Positions 1 through 9,684 of a DNA stretch of 38,599 nt are shown here, in pieces. The DNA is taken from NCBI GenBank assembly GCA_029268145.1, contig JAJUHA010000020.1:1-38599 (forward strand), written 5' to 3'. Made by a program: the position numbers and the translations under genes. Source of the DNA: Sphingomonadaceae bacterium. Lineage in GTDB: Bacteria; Pseudomonadota; Alphaproteobacteria; Sphingomonadales; Sphingomonadaceae. The notes under the pieces were generated by a model, which ran no database searches, had not been told where the DNA came from, and saw nothing but the letters and a program-made list of their open reading frames with translations. Position 1 is the stretch's first letter. Every line of letters starts with the position of its first letter.

Positions 1-177
1 GGTCTCGGCCGCGGGATCGCCGGCGAGCGCCAGCGGCCGCAGCAGCGCCCGCGCCCGCGGCCAGTCCCCGGCCTCCCAGGCCGCCACCACGGCCTCCATC
101 GCCGGCACGTCGGCCCGGGCGGGCGCCGCCATGGCGGCAGCCGCCGGGGCGAGGAGAACGAGGAGGAGGCACCGCAT
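1..177 (-). CDS. Secreted Sel1/TPR-like repeat protein, N-terminal part
   Basis: The first 59 codons of a minus-strand gene that runs off the left edge. It begins with a signal peptide (MRCLLLVLLAPAAAA, then an Ala-rich stretch with a likely AxA cleavage site near residue 25). The mature part reads EAVVAAWEAGDWPRARALL, then a PLALAGDPAAE-like segment, which resembles the helix-turn-helix units of Sel1 or TPR repeats. A periplasmic scaffold role is therefore likely, but no specific function can be given. There is no Shine-Dalgarno; a good promoter places the transcription start at the ATG. It follows recG by 23 bases. Confidence 0.6.
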   Translation of the reverse strand, partial: MRCLLLVLLAPAAAAMAAPARADVPAMEAVVAAWEAGDWPRARALLRPLALAGDPAAET

Positions 178-185
178 GGCGGGAG

Positions 186-215
186 CGCCTAGCCGCCGCC
201 CTAGCCGCTGTGCAA
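186..215 (-). promoter_or_regulatory. Promoter for the Sel1-like gene (leaderless)
   Basis: On the minus strand, TTGCAC (215-210), an 18-base spacer, then TAGGCG (191-186), which ends 8 bases before the ATG at 177. The predicted transcription start is at or next to the start codon. The -35 lies in the last codons of recG. Confidence 0.5.
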
Positions 216-2297
216 GGTGCGCACGGCGGCGTCGCGGTCGAACAGGTAGAGGAGGAGGCGCGCGGCCTCGCCGCGCGGACCCGAGAGTCCGCCGTCGCGC
301 TCGAGCAGGAGGCGGGCGTCGGCATCGGCGGCCGCGATGAGGCGGGCGACCTGGGCCTCGGTCGCCAGCAGGAATCCCTGCTCGCCGGCCTGGCGGGTGC
401 CCAGCAGCTCGCCGGGCCCGCGAAGCCTGAGGTCGGCCTCGGCGATGGCGAAGCCATCGTCGGTGCTGCGCAGCATCGACAGGCGCGCGCGCGCCGTCTC
501 GGACAGGCGCGGGCCGGCGAGCAGGATGCAGACCGACTTCTCCCGCCCCCGGCCCACCCGCCCGCGCAGCTGGTGCAGCTGGGCGAGACCGAAACGCTCG
601 GCGGCCTCGATGACGATGAGCGTCGCCTCCGGCACGTCGACTCCCACCTCGATGACGGTGGTGGCAACCAGGAGTCGCGCCTCGCCGGCGACGAAGCGGG
701 CCAGCGCGGCGTCGCGGGCCGGCCCCGGCATCCGGCCATGGACGAGCGCGACCGTCTCGCCGAACCGCTCGCGCAGCATCGCCGCGCGGGAGACGGCGGC
801 GGCCTGCTCGTCGGGCTCGGGGGAATCGCTGCCATCCTCCACCAGCGGGCACACCCAGTAGGCGCGACGCCCGGCCGCGAGATGGCGGGCCAGCCCGTCG
901 ATCACCTCGCCGATCCGGGCGGCCGCGATGACCCGCGTGTCGACCGGAAGGCGGCCCGGCGGCCGCTCGTCGAGCACCGAGACCTCGAGCGCGCCATGGG
1001 TTGCCAGCGCCAGCGTGCGCGGGATGGGCGTTGCCGTCATCACGAGGAGATGCGGCGGCTGGCCGGCCTTGCGCTGGAGGAGAAGGCGCTGGGCCACGCC
1101 GAACCGGTGCTGCTCGTCGACGATCGCGAGGCCGAGATCGCGGTAGGCGACCTGCTCCTGGAAGATGGCATGGGTGCCGACGAGAATGTCGATCGCGCCC
1201 TCGGCAAGCGCTGCAAGCACATGGTCGCGCGCGCGGCCCTTCTCGCGGCCGGAGAGGAAGCCGATCCGGACCGGAAGCCCCGCGAAGAGGGACTCGAGCG
1301 TGGCGAGATGCTGGCGGGCGAGGAGCTCGGTGGGCGCGAGGAAGGCTCCCTGCACGCCCGCCTCGCACGCCCGGGCCAGGGCGAGCGCGGCGACCAGCGT
1401 CTTGCCCGACCCCACGTCGCCCTGGAGCAGGCGGAGCATGGCCTCGGGCCTTGCGAGATCGGCGTGGATCTCGCCCACCACGCGGCGCTGCGCGGACGTG
1501 AGCGCGAACGGCAGCTTCGCCTCGAGCGCGGCAGTGAGACGTCCGTCCCCGGGCAGGGGGCGGCGCGCCCGGCGCCGGTGGCGGGCACGGACGAGCGCCC
1601 AGGCCAGCTGCCCGGCGAGCAGCTCGTCATGGGCGAGCCGGTCGCGCGCGGCGTCAGCTTCGGGATCGGAATGCGCGGCGCGCAGCGCCTCGGCGAAGGC
1701 CGGCCAGCCGTTGCGGGAAAGGAGCGTCGGCTCCTGCCATTCGGGCAGCGGCGGCAGCCGGTCGAGCGCGTGGCGCACCAGCTCGATCCGGGCCCGGCGG
1801 GTGAGGCCCTCGGTCAGCGGATAGGAGGGCTCGACCTCCGGCCCGGCGGATCCCGCCTCCGGGCCGGCCAGAGGGTCGAGGAGGGCGACCTGGTCGGGGT
1901 GGACCATCTGGAGCTGGTCGTTCCAGCTGTCGAGCTGCCCGCTCACCCGCACCCTTCGGCCGACCGGCAGGCGGGCCAGCATCCGGTTCGCCTGCCCACC
2001 GAAGAACAGGATTGCGAGCGGGCGCCCCGCGGCATCGAGCGCCGATGCGCGCGCCGGCGCACGGCCGTGTGCCTCGCGGTGCTGGACGATCTCGACGGCA
2101 AGGCTCACGCGGTCGCCGGGGTTCGCCTCGGCCAGCCCGCCGATTGCCCGGGTGGTGCGGAATCCGGTCGGCAGCTGGAGAAGGACGTCGCGCACCCGCG
2201 TGATGCCGAGCCGCTCGAGCCGCTGCGCGACCCGCGGACCGACTCCCGGAAGCGATGTCACATCTGCGAACAGAGGGTTGAGCAGGGCGGGCCGCAC
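201..2297 (-). CDS. recG: ATP-dependent DNA helicase RecG
   Basis: 698-residue superfamily 2 helicase that remodels stalled replication forks and Holliday junctions. It opens with the wedge/OB region (SLPGVGPRVAQRLERLGI near residues 15-32), followed by the helicase core: Walker A GDVGSGKT near 292-299, DEQH box near 393-396, and motif VI GRVGRG towards the C-terminus. Length is normal for the family. An open frame continues far upstream, but homology starts at VRPALLNPLF, so the GTG at 2297 is the start. This is supported by a promoter placed for leaderless initiation there. It is divergent from sdhE-mfd, so two repair helicases flank one short intergenic region. Confidence 0.95.
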   Translation of the reverse strand: MRPALLNPLFADVTSLPGVGPRVAQRLERLGITRVRDVLLQLPTGFRTTRAIGGLAEANPGDRVSLAVEIVQHREAHGRAPARASALDAAGRPLAILFFGGQANRMLARLPVGRRVRVSGQLDSWNDQLQMVHPDQVALLDPLAGPEAGSAGPEVEPSYPLTEGLTRRARIELVRHALDRLPPLPEWQEPTLLSRNGWPAFAEALRAAHSDPEADAARDRLAHDELLAGQLAWALVRARHRRRARRPLPGDGRLTAALEAKLPFALTSAQRRVVGEIHADLARPEAMLRLLQGDVGSGKTLVAALALARACEAGVQGAFLAPTELLARQHLATLESLFAGLPVRIGFLSGREKGRARDHVLAALAEGAIDILVGTHAIFQEQVAYRDLGLAIVDEQHRFGVAQRLLLQRKAGQPPHLLVMTATPIPRTLALATHGALEVSVLDERPPGRLPVDTRVIAAARIGEVIDGLARHLAAGRRAYWVCPLVEDGSDSPEPDEQAAAVSRAAMLRERFGETVALVHGRMPGPARDAALARFVAGEARLLVATTVIEVGVDVPEATLIVIEAAERFGLAQLHQLRGRVGRGREKSVCILLAGPRLSETARARLSMLRSTDDGFAIAEADLRLRGPGELLGTRQAGEQGFLLATEAQVARLIAAADADARLLLERDGGLSGPRGEAARLLLYLFDRDAAVRTLHSG

Positions 2298-2304
2298 GCC
2301 TATC

Positions 2305-2334
2305 CGCCTAGTCCGGAAGCGAGCGGGCGCGCAA
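2305..2334 (-). promoter_or_regulatory. Promoter of recG (leaderless)
   Basis: Minus strand TTGCGC (2334-2329), 18-base spacer, TAGGCG (2310-2305), then 7 bases to the GTG start at 2297. The -10 hexamer is identical to that of the Sel1-like gene. Confidence 0.55.
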
Positions 2335-2375
2335 ATGCGCGAGGCCCGCCCGTCTCCGTTTTGCAGGGCGAGGCG

Positions 2376-2666
2376 ATGGACAGGGCCGAGATGACCGTTT
2401 CCCCTCTCACCTTCCGCCTGAAGCGCGCGCGCTGGCGCGCCACCCACCGCGGAACCAAGGAAGCCGACATGCTCGTCGGCGGCTTCGCCGCGCGCTACCT
2501 CGCCGCGATGACGGAGGCCGAGCTGGCCTGGTTCGAGGCGCTCCTCGAGGAGCAGGATGTCGACATCCTCGCCTGGGCGTTCGGCACCGCCGAACCCCCC
2601 GCCGAGCTGGCCGGGCCGATGCTCGATCGCCTGCGGGCGCGCGACTATGTCGAGCTGCCCGGATGA
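2376..2666 (+). CDS. sdhE: Succinate dehydrogenase assembly factor SdhE (DUF339)
   Basis: About 96 residues. SdhE binds the flavoprotein subunit SdhA and promotes covalent FAD attachment during complex II assembly. The family signature is visible: an Arg-rich N-terminal helix (RLKRARWRATHRGTKEADML) containing the conserved RGxxE, followed by a helical bundle with FEALLEEQDVDILAW. The start could be the ATG at 2376 or the one at 2391; 2376 is preceded by a weak purine-rich stretch (AGGGCGAGGCG). The stop overlaps the mfd start by four bases (ATGA), so the two are translationally coupled. The SdhE-Mfd pairing is common in sphingomonads. Confidence 0.9.
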   Translation: MDRAEMTVSPLTFRLKRARWRATHRGTKEADMLVGGFAARYLAAMTEAELAWFEALLEEQDVDILAWAFGTAEPPAELAGPMLDRLRARDYVELPG

Positions 2667-5600
2667 CGGGCGGGCACGATCCGATCGCAGCGCTCGGGCG
2701 GGCGCGCGCGCCACTCACCGTCTCCGGCCTGCCGGCCGGGCTCCTGCCCGCGGCGATGGCCGAGCTGGCGCGGGCGGCCCATGCCGCCGGCGGTCGGGTC
2801 GTGCTGATCGCCGCCGACGAGGCGGCGGCGCGCGCCGTGGCGGAGGCCGCGCCGGTCTTCGCGCCCGAGCTTGCCGTGCGCGTGCTCCCCGCGTGGGACT
2901 GCCTTCCCTATGACCGTGCCTCGCCGGGCCACGCGGTGGTCGCCGAGCGGCTGGCCACGCTTGCCGCACTGCTCGCGCCAGCCGGCCAGCCGGAGCTCCT
3001 CGTCACGACGGTGGCCGCGGTAACCCAGAGGCTGCTCGCCCGCGAGGTGGTTGCCGCCCATGTCCGCCGGATCGGCGTGGGAGACAGGCTGCCGATCGAG
3101 ACGCTGATCGCCGACCTGCAGCGGTCCGGCTTCGTCCGGGTCGACACGGTGGCCGACCAGGGCGAGTTCGCCGTGCGCGGCGGCCTCATCGACCTGATGC
3201 CGCCCGGGTCCGATCGCGTGTTCCGGCTCGACTTCTTCGGCGACGAGGTGGAGGCGATCCGCGAAGTGGATGCCGCCTCGCAGCGCACGATCGGCCGGCG
3301 CAGCGCAATCACGCTGCTCCCGGTCTCGGAGGTGCTGCTCGACTCCGAGCGGATCCGCCGCTTCCGGCGCGGCTGGCTCGAGCGGTTCGGGGCGGCGGCC
3401 TCGGAGGATCCGCTCTACCAGGCGGTGAGCGAGGGCCGCCGCCTGCCCGGCGCCGACCATGCCCTGCCGCTGTTCGAGGAGCGGCTCGAGACGCTTTTCG
3501 ACTGGCTCGGGCCCTCGGACCTCGTTCTGGCCGATGCCGGCAGCGCAGCGGCGGCGGCCGAGCGTTTCGAGGCGATCGCCGACTATCACGCCAACCGGGT
3601 GGCCGCGCTGGCGACACCGCCGGCGAAGCGGCTCGGCAGCGGCGCGCCCTACCGGCCGCTCCCGCCCGACGCGCTCTACCTCGCGCCAGCTGACTGGGCC
3701 GACCGCCTCGCCGCCTGGCCGGTCCATCGGGCCAGCCCGTTCGCGGGCGATGCGCCCGACCTCGGCGGCCTGCCGGCACGGGATTTCGCCCCCGACCGGG
3801 TCGCGGCGGAAACGGCGGGCACCAGCCTCTATGCCGCGCTCGCCGCCCGACTTGCGCGCGCCCAGGCGGAGGGCACGCGCGTGATCCTCGGCGCCTTCTC
3901 CGAGGGCAGCCGCGACCGGCTGGCCGGGCTTCTCGCCGAGGCCGGCGTGCCCGGGCTCCGGCCGGTCGGCAGCTGGCAGGAGGCGCTCGGCGCGGCGGCC
4001 TCCGGCGCGGTCCCGCTGCTGCTGCTCCCGCTCGAGCACGGGTTCCGGCGGACCCTCGCCGACGGAAGCCGGATCGAGCTGTGGACCGAATCCGACATGC
4101 TGGGCGACCGGATGGTCCCGCGCCGGCGCCGGGCACGCGCGGCCGATGCGTTCCTGAAGGAGCTGCAGATCCTGAACGCGGGCGAGCTTGTCGTCCACGA
4201 GGAGCATGGCATCGGCCGCTATCTCGGCCTCCAGACCATCACCGCGGCCGGCAGCCCGCACGACACGGTCGCGCTCGAATATGCCGGCGGGGACCGGCTC
4301 TACGTGCCGGTCGAGAACCTCGACGTGCTGTCGCGCTATGGCGCGGAGTCGGAAGGCATCGCGCTCGACCGGCTGGGCGGGACATCCTGGGCGAGCCGCA
4401 AGGCGCGGATGAAGGAGCGGATCCGCGCGATTGCCGATGACCTCCTGCGGGTGGCCGCAGCCCGCGCGACCCGCCCGGCCGACGTGCTTGCCCCCGATCC
4501 GGGCGCCTATGCCGCCTTCGTCGACCGCTTCCCCTGGGCCGAGACCGACGACCAGCTCCGCGCCACGGCCGACGTTCTCGAGGACCTGGCCGCGGGTCGG
4601 CCGATGGACCGGCTGGTGTGCGGCGACGTCGGCTTCGGCAAGACCGAAGTGGCGCTGCGCGCGGCCTTCGCCGCGGCCATCTCGGGCGTGCAGGTCGCCG
4701 TCATCTGCCCGACGACCCTCCTTGCCCGCCAGCATTTCGAGACGTTCCGCGAGCGCTTCCGGGGCTTTCCGCTGACAGTTGGACGCCTTTCGCGGCTCGT
4801 GGGCGCCGCCGAGGCCAGGGCAACGCGCGAGGGCCTTGCCGATGGCACGATCGACATCGTCGTCGGCACCCACGCGCTTCTCGCCAGGGGCGTGGAATTC
4901 CGCCGGCTCGGGCTCGTCGTCGTCGACGAGGAGCAGCGCTTCGGCGTGACCCACAAGGAGCGGCTGAAGGCACTGCGGCATGACGTCCATGTCCTCACCC
5001 TGACGGCGACGCCCATTCCCCGCACCCTGCAGATGGCGCTCTCGGGCCTGCGCGAGCTTTCGGTCATCGCCACGCCCCCGGTCGACCGGCTGGCGGTCCG
5101 CACGACCGTCGGCCCGTTCGACCCGGTCGTTCTGCGCGAGGCGCTGCTGCGCGAGCATCACCGCGGCGGCCAGAGCTTCGTCGTGGTGCCGCGGATTGCC
5201 GACCTTCCCGATCTCGAGGCGCTGCTGCGCGAGACCGTGCCGGAAGTGCGGTTCGTCACCGCCCATGGCCAGATGGCGGCGGGCGAGATCGAGGAGCGGA
5301 TGACCGCCTTCTACGAACACCGCCACGACGTGCTGCTCGCCACCACGATCGTCGAGAGCGGGCTCGACATTCCCAATGCCAACACGCTCGTCGTCTGCCG
5401 CGCCGACATGTTCGGGCTGGCCCAGCTCTACCAGCTCCGCGGGCGGGTGGGCCGGGCCAAGCGGCGGGCCTATGCCCTTCTCATGACCTCGGCCGACGGG
5501 CTGATGACGGCCGCGGCCGAGAAGCGGCTGCAGGTGCTCGCCAGCCTCGACTCGCTCGGCGCCGGGTTCGAGCTCGCCAGCCACGACCTCGACCAGCGCG

Positions 5601-6271
5601 GCGCCGGGAACCTGCTCGGCGACGAGCAGTCGGGCCATATCCGGGAAGTGGGCTTCGAGCTCTACCAGTCGATGCTGGAAGACGCGATCCTCGCGGCCAA
5701 GGCCGAGGCGAGCGGGCTGAAGCCGCCCGAGGATCCGCTCTCGCCGACGATCACCACCGATGCGCCCGTCCTCATTCCCGAAGCCTATGTGCCCGATCTT
5801 GCCGTGCGGATGGCGCTCTACCGGCGCGCGGCGGAGCTTGCCGAGGGCGCCGAGATCGAGGCCTTCGCTGCCGAACTCATCGACCGGTTCGGCAAGCTGC
5901 CGGCCGAGACCGCCAATCTCCTGAAGGCGGTGGAAGCCAAGCAGGCGGCACGGCGCGCCGGCATCCGGAAGCTCGAGGCCGGGCCCCGGGGCCTCCTCGT
6001 CAGCTTCGCGCCCGGCGGCTTCCCGGCGCCGGAGCGGCTGGTGCGGTGGATCGAGGCGCAGAAGGGGGCGGCGCGCCTGCGGCCCGACCAGAAGCTGTTC
6101 CTCGCCCGCGAACTCCCCACCCCAGGCCATCGCCTGGCCGGGGCGCTTGCGCTCGCCCGGGCGCTCGCCAAGCTGGCCGAGGCGCCCGCCTCGACTGCCG
6201 CCCCGGACCCACCGGTGGCGTCCCGGCCGAAGCCGAAGATGGTGGTGGGCAGCTTCCGGGCCCGCGGCTGA
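2663..6271 (+). CDS. mfd: Transcription-repair coupling factor Mfd
   Basis: 1202 residues, normal for Mfd, which displaces RNA polymerase stalled at DNA lesions and recruits UvrA. In order: UvrB-homology region (residues 1 to about 400), RNA-polymerase-interacting domain marked by HEEHGIGRYLG near 512, RecG-like translocase with Walker A GDVGFGKT (654-661), DEEQ box (755-758) and GRVGRAKRRAYALL, then the C-terminal autoinhibitory TRCF domain. It is coupled to sdhE through an ATGA overlap and followed by 123 bases before moaA. A long open frame antisense to it is a GC-skew shadow. Confidence 0.97.
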   Translation: MTGGHDPIAALGRARAPLTVSGLPAGLLPAAMAELARAAHAAGGRVVLIAADEAAARAVAEAAPVFAPELAVRVLPAWDCLPYDRASPGHAVVAERLATLAALLAPAGQPELLVTTVAAVTQRLLAREVVAAHVRRIGVGDRLPIETLIADLQRSGFVRVDTVADQGEFAVRGGLIDLMPPGSDRVFRLDFFGDEVEAIREVDAASQRTIGRRSAITLLPVSEVLLDSERIRRFRRGWLERFGAAASEDPLYQAVSEGRRLPGADHALPLFEERLETLFDWLGPSDLVLADAGSAAAAAERFEAIADYHANRVAALATPPAKRLGSGAPYRPLPPDALYLAPADWADRLAAWPVHRASPFAGDAPDLGGLPARDFAPDRVAAETAGTSLYAALAARLARAQAEGTRVILGAFSEGSRDRLAGLLAEAGVPGLRPVGSWQEALGAAASGAVPLLLLPLEHGFRRTLADGSRIELWTESDMLGDRMVPRRRRARAADAFLKELQILNAGELVVHEEHGIGRYLGLQTITAAGSPHDTVALEYAGGDRLYVPVENLDVLSRYGAESEGIALDRLGGTSWASRKARMKERIRAIADDLLRVAAARATRPADVLAPDPGAYAAFVDRFPWAETDDQLRATADVLEDLAAGRPMDRLVCGDVGFGKTEVALRAAFAAAISGVQVAVICPTTLLARQHFETFRERFRGFPLTVGRLSRLVGAAEARATREGLADGTIDIVVGTHALLARGVEFRRLGLVVVDEEQRFGVTHKERLKALRHDVHVLTLTATPIPRTLQMALSGLRELSVIATPPVDRLAVRTTVGPFDPVVLREALLREHHRGGQSFVVVPRIADLPDLEALLRETVPEVRFVTAHGQMAAGEIEERMTAFYEHRHDVLLATTIVESGLDIPNANTLVVCRADMFGLAQLYQLRGRVGRAKRRAYALLMTSADGLMTAAAEKRLQVLASLDSLGAGFELASHDLDQRGAGNLLGDEQSGHIREVGFELYQSMLEDAILAAKAEASGLKPPEDPLSPTITTDAPVLIPEAYVPDLAVRMALYRRAAELAEGAEIEAFAAELIDRFGKLPAETANLLKAVEAKQAARRAGIRKLEAGPRGLLVSFAPGGFPAPERLVRWIEAQKGAARLRPDQKLFLARELPTPGHRLAGALALARALAKLAEAPASTAAPDPPVASRPKPKMVVGSFRARG

Positions 6272-6324
6272 GGGCAACGGCCGCGAAGGGCGGGGGCCGA
6301 GGAAGGAGGCCGACCGGAAAGGAA

Positions 6325-6355
6325 GGGGAACGAGCCGCGCGACTTCCCCATTTTG
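6325..6355 (+). terminator. Weak terminator-like hairpin after mfd
   Basis: GGGGAA (6325-6330) pairs with TTCCCC (6344-6349) across a 13-base loop and is followed by ATTTTG. The stem is short, so this is a weak candidate that would separate mfd from moaA. Confidence 0.3.
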
Positions 6356-6359
6356 CCGA

Positions 6360-6388
6360 CTGGCTTTCGCGCGGCGGCATTCTAGAAG
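6360..6388 (+). promoter_or_regulatory. Promoter of moaA (leaderless)
   Basis: CTGGCT (6360-6365), 17-base spacer, TAGAAG (6383-6388), then 6 bases to the GTG start at 6395. The -35 is imperfect. Confidence 0.45.
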
Positions 6389-6394
6389 GGTGGC

Positions 6395-7402
6395 GTGACG
6401 ACACCCGTTGAACGCCCGCTGATCGACGGCTTCGGCCGCCGGATCAGCTATGTGCGCCTGTCGGTCACCGACCGCTGCGACTTCCGCTGCAGCTACTGCA
6501 TGCCGCTCGACCAGAGCTTCCTGCCCAAGCGGGACGTGCTCACCCTCGAGGAGCTCGCGACCATCGCCGATGCCTTCATCGATCGCGGCGTCCGGCGCAT
6601 CCGCCTGACCGGCGGGGAACCCCTCGTCCGGCGCGATGTCATCGATCTCGTCCGCGCCATCGGCCGGCGCCTGGCTGACGGGCTGGAGGAACTCACGCTC
6701 ACCACCAACGGCAGCCAGCTTGCGCGCTTCGCCGACGCGCTGTTCGCGGCCGGCGTGCGGCGGGTGAACGTCAGCCTCGACAGCCTCGACCCCGACCGCT
6801 TCGCCCGGATCACCCGGCGCGGGCGGCTCGCGCCCGTCCTCGAGGGGATTGCCGCGGCGCAGCGGGCGGGGCTCCGGGTCAAGATCAACATGGTGGCACT
6901 CAAGGGCCTCAACGCGGACGAGATCCTGCCCATGGCCGCGTGGTGCGCGGAGCGCGGCTTCGACCTCACCTTCATCGAGACCATGCCGCTCGGCCTCGTC
7001 GAGGAGGACCGGACCGACCGCTACCTGCCGCTGACCGAGGTGCGGCGCGTGCTGGAGAGCCGCTTTACCCTCGTGCCCTCGCCGGAGCGCACCGGCGGCC
7101 CGGCGCGCTATGTGCGGGTGGCCGAAACCGGCCAGAAGCTCGGCTTCATCACGCCGCTCACCCACAATTTCTGCGAGAGCTGCAACCGGGTGCGCGTGAC
7201 CGCGACGGGCACGCTCTTCATGTGCCTCGGTCAGGAGGACCGGGTCGAACTCCGCGACCTCCTGCGCACGGGCGGGCCGGCAGCGCTCGACGCGGCGCTC
7301 GATCGCGCCATGGCGCGGAAGCCCAGGGGCCATGATTTCGTGATCGAGCGGCGCAACGCCGCACCCGCGGTGGCGCGCACCATGTCGGTCACCGGCGGCT
7401 GA
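6395..7402 (+). CDS. moaA: GTP 3',8-cyclase MoaA
   Basis: 335-residue radical SAM enzyme for the first step of molybdenum cofactor synthesis (GTP to 3',8-cyclo-7,8-dihydro-GTP). The radical SAM CxxxCxxC cluster is C28, C32 and C35 in the CDFRCSYC motif. The second 4Fe-4S cluster that binds GTP uses C260, C263 and C277. The family's C-terminal Gly-Gly is present. It starts at GTG 6395, placed 6 bases after a TAGAAG -10, so it is probably leaderless. nadK follows after 8 bases, probably in the same transcript. No other molybdopterin genes are in the window. Confidence 0.96.
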   Translation: MTTPVERPLIDGFGRRISYVRLSVTDRCDFRCSYCMPLDQSFLPKRDVLTLEELATIADAFIDRGVRRIRLTGGEPLVRRDVIDLVRAIGRRLADGLEELTLTTNGSQLARFADALFAAGVRRVNVSLDSLDPDRFARITRRGRLAPVLEGIAAAQRAGLRVKINMVALKGLNADEILPMAAWCAERGFDLTFIETMPLGLVEEDRTDRYLPLTEVRRVLESRFTLVPSPERTGGPARYVRVAETGQKLGFITPLTHNFCESCNRVRVTATGTLFMCLGQEDRVELRDLLRTGGPAALDAALDRAMARKPRGHDFVIERRNAAPAVARTMSVTGG

Positions 7403-7410
7403 CACCCGCC

Positions 7411-8175
7411 TTGCGCGCCGCGCTCGCCGTCTCGGACACGCCGCTCGCGCGCGAGGCGGAGGTGGCGCTGCGCGCCGCCTACGGCTTCGTGCCCATCGCC
7501 GAGGCCGATGTCATCGTCGCGCTCGGCGGCGACGGCTATCTCCTCGCCCTCCTCCACCGCCTGCTCGACGAGGAACGGCACCTGCCGGTCTTCGGCATGA
7601 ACCGGGGCACGGTCGGCTTCCTGATGAACCACTGGTCGGCCGAGCGGCTGCCCGAGCGGCTGGCCGGTGCGCGCGGCTTCCAGCTGCGGCCGCTCACCAT
7701 GACCGCGACCACCCAGGCCGGCACCACCCACGTGTCGCCGGCCTTCAACGAAGTCTCGCTGCTGCGCGAGACCCGCCAGGCCGCGCGGATCGAGATCGCG
7801 ATCGACGGCAAGGTCCGCATGGCCGAGCTCGCGGCCGATGGCGTGCTGGTTGCAACCCCGGCCGGTTCCACCGCCTACAATCTCTCGGTCAACGGCCCGA
7901 TCCTGCCGCTCGAGACCGATCTCCTGGCGCTCACCGCCATCTCGCCCTTCCGGCCGCGCCGCTGGCATGGCGCGCTCATTCCCAACCGTTCGGTCGTCGA
8001 GTTCCGGATCCTCGAGGCCGAGCGGCGGCCGGTCTCGGCGGTCGCCGACCAGGTGGAAGTGCGCGACGTGACCCATGTGCGGGTGGCGACCGATTTCGGC
8101 CGGGCGCTGGAACTGCTGTTCGACCCCGAATATGCGCTCGACGACCGGATCTTTGCCGAACAGTTCATGACCTGA
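7411..8175 (+). CDS. nadK: NAD kinase
   Basis: 254 residues; phosphorylates NAD to NADP. The diagnostic GGDG loop is at residues 39-42 (VALGGDGYLL), with the conserved NxxSxLR-like region (FNEVSLLRETRQAARIEI) and a TPAGSTAYNLSVNGPI block that shapes the active site. The short length is typical of alphaproteobacterial enzymes. The best start is TTG 7411 because the Rossmann-like beginning (LRAALAVSDTP) needs it; there is no clear ribosome binding site. It is co-oriented with moaA (8-base gap) and with the downstream hydrolase (11-base gap). Confidence 0.93.
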   Translation: MRAALAVSDTPLAREAEVALRAAYGFVPIAEADVIVALGGDGYLLALLHRLLDEERHLPVFGMNRGTVGFLMNHWSAERLPERLAGARGFQLRPLTMTATTQAGTTHVSPAFNEVSLLRETRQAARIEIAIDGKVRMAELAADGVLVATPAGSTAYNLSVNGPILPLETDLLALTAISPFRPRRWHGALIPNRSVVEFRILEAERRPVSAVADQVEVRDVTHVRVATDFGRALELLFDPEYALDDRIFAEQFMT

Positions 8176-8186
8176 GGGAGGACGAG

Positions 8187-9110
8187 ATGGCCCATGTGCG
8201 CGAGGATGTCGCCAACCTGCTGGCGATGATGGCGGCAACGCCGCAGCCGCAGATGCACGAGGTGGACCCGGCGACCGCGCGCGAGATGTACCGGCAGATG
8301 ACCGCCGTCGCCGAGCGGCCGGCCCCCCCGCTCGCCCGGAAGGCCGACATCCGCATCCCGGGCCCTGCCGGCGCCATCCCGGCGCGGCTCTACCAGGCCA
8401 CGGCGCCGGCCGGCCCGGCGCCCGTTCTCGTCTATTTCCACGGCGGTGGCTGGGTGATCGGCGACCTTGAGACCCACGATTCGCTGTGCGCCGAGATCGC
8501 CGCGCAGCTCGGCATGACGGTGGTCGCGGTCGACTACCGTCTCGCGCCCGAGACGCGCTTTCCCGGCGCGACCGAGGACTGCCTGGCGGCTGCGCGCTGG
8601 CTTGCCGGCGCGCCCGCGGAGCTGGGCCATGCCGTGACCGGCCTCATCCTTGCCGGCGACTCGGCCGGCGGCAATCTTGCCGCAGCCGTCGCCCGCGAGA
8701 CGGCGGGCGAGCTGCCGCTCCTCGCCCAGTGGCTCATCTATCCCGGGGTCGACATGGCGGCCTCGGGCGGCAGCCTCGCCGAGTTCGCCGAGGGCTATCT
8801 GCTGACGGCCGAGGGCATGGCCTGGTTCATGGCCCACTACGCCCCCGAACCCGCCCACCCCTGGGCCAGCCCGCTCCGGGCTACCGCGTGGGACGGGCTG
8901 CCCCCGGCCCTCGTCTTCACCTGCGGCCTCGACCCGCTGCGGGACCAGGGCCGGGCCTATGCCGCCCGCCTCATCGAGACGGGCCATCGCGTCATCTACC
9001 GCGAGGCCGCCGGCCAGATCCACGGCTGCATGACGCTGCGCGGCGGAATCCCCTCGGCGCAGGCCGACCTCGAGGGCCAGATCGCCGATCTCAAGGCGCT
9101 CATCGCGTGA
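8187..9110 (+). CDS. Alpha/beta hydrolase, hormone-sensitive-lipase type
   Basis: 307-residue carboxylesterase of the HSL family (family IV esterases). The oxyanion-hole motif HGGGW starts at H85, the nucleophile elbow is GDSAGG with S159, and the remaining triad residues are D249 (GLDPLRD) and H279 (QIHGC). No signal peptide is seen, so it is probably cytoplasmic. Such enzymes usually hydrolyse short acyl esters; the natural substrate cannot be told from sequence. A strong ribosome binding site (GGGAGGA) precedes the ATG. The stop overlaps the rppH start (GTGA), so the two are translationally coupled. Confidence 0.9.
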   Translation: MAHVREDVANLLAMMAATPQPQMHEVDPATAREMYRQMTAVAERPAPPLARKADIRIPGPAGAIPARLYQATAPAGPAPVLVYFHGGGWVIGDLETHDSLCAEIAAQLGMTVVAVDYRLAPETRFPGATEDCLAAARWLAGAPAELGHAVTGLILAGDSAGGNLAAAVARETAGELPLLAQWLIYPGVDMAASGGSLAEFAEGYLLTAEGMAWFMAHYAPEPAHPWASPLRATAWDGLPPALVFTCGLDPLRDQGRAYAARLIETGHRVIYREAAGQIHGCMTLRGGIPSAQADLEGQIADLKALIA

Positions 9111-9583
9111 ACGGCGGCGCGCTGCCCTATCGGCCGGGCGTGGGAATCATGCTCCTCAACGCCGACAACCGCGTGTTCGTCGGCCAGCGGCTCGACCAGC
9201 ATGTCGAGGCCTGGCAGATGCCGCAGGGCGGGATCGACGAGGGCGAGGACCCCTACCGGGCGGCGCTTCGCGAGCTCGAGGAGGAGACGGGCGTGCGCGC
9301 CGACCTCACCCGCCTCGTCGCCGAAACGCGCGACTGGCTGAGCTACGACCTGCCGCCCGAGCTGATGGGGAGCCTCTGGGGCGGCAGGTATCGCGGCCAG
9401 CGGCAGAAATGGTTCGCGCTCCGCTTCCTCGGCACCGATGCCGACGTCAACATCGCCACCGCCCACCCCGAGTTCCGCGCCTGGCAGTGGGCAGCACCCG
9501 GCGATCTCGAACGGCTCATCGTGCCCTTCAAGCGGCCGCTCTATGCCGCCCTGCTGGCGGAAATGGCGCCGCACCTTGGCTGA
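9107..9583 (+). CDS. rppH: RNA pyrophosphohydrolase RppH
   Basis: 158-residue Nudix hydrolase that removes pyrophosphate from 5'-triphosphate RNA and so starts mRNA decay. The Nudix box occupies residues 41-63 ([20 protein letters not shown] plus TGV), preceded by the RppH-typical [11 protein letters not shown] and WQMPQGG. It starts at GTG 9107, overlapping the hydrolase stop by four bases. It is the last gene of the run that begins at moaA and is followed by two strong hairpins shared with convergent thiSG. Confidence 0.95.
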   Translation: MNGGALPYRPGVGIMLLNADNRVFVGQRLDQHVEAWQMPQGGIDEGEDPYRAALRELEEETGVRADLTRLVAETRDWLSYDLPPELMGSLWGGRYRGQRQKWFALRFLGTDADVNIATAHPEFRAWQWAAPGDLERLIVPFKRPLYAALLAEMAPHLG

Positions 9584-9599
9584 TCCGTTCCGGCTGGCG

Positions 9600-9647
9600 C
9601 GGACGCGCCCTGCGGGCGGGCGCGTCCGGCCCTCTTCGCGAAGAGGG
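9600..9647. terminator. Tandem hairpins between convergent rppH and thiSG
   Basis: Two perfect inverted repeats. The first is CGGACGCGCC (9600-9609) with GGCGCGTCCG (9619-9628). The second is the palindrome CCCTCTTCGCGAAGAGGG (9630-9647). They fill most of the gap between two convergent genes, so a bidirectional transcription stop is likely. Neither has a T-tract. Confidence 0.6.
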
Positions 9648-9684
9648 AGCACGCGGCCACGCGGGACCGGCCCGGCCTGCCCGA

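Noticed and set aside
2298-2714. N-terminal extension of RecG by 139 residues
   Set aside because: It runs through sdhE on the other strand, has no homology to RecG and has a well-placed GTG with promoter at 2297.
2645-7405. A 1586-codon open frame on the minus strand opposite mfd and moaA, and several similar long antisense frames elsewhere
   Set aside because: They lie exactly opposite well-conserved genes, have Arg/Gly/Pro-rich low-complexity composition and match no family I know. High GC removes stop codons in antisense frames.
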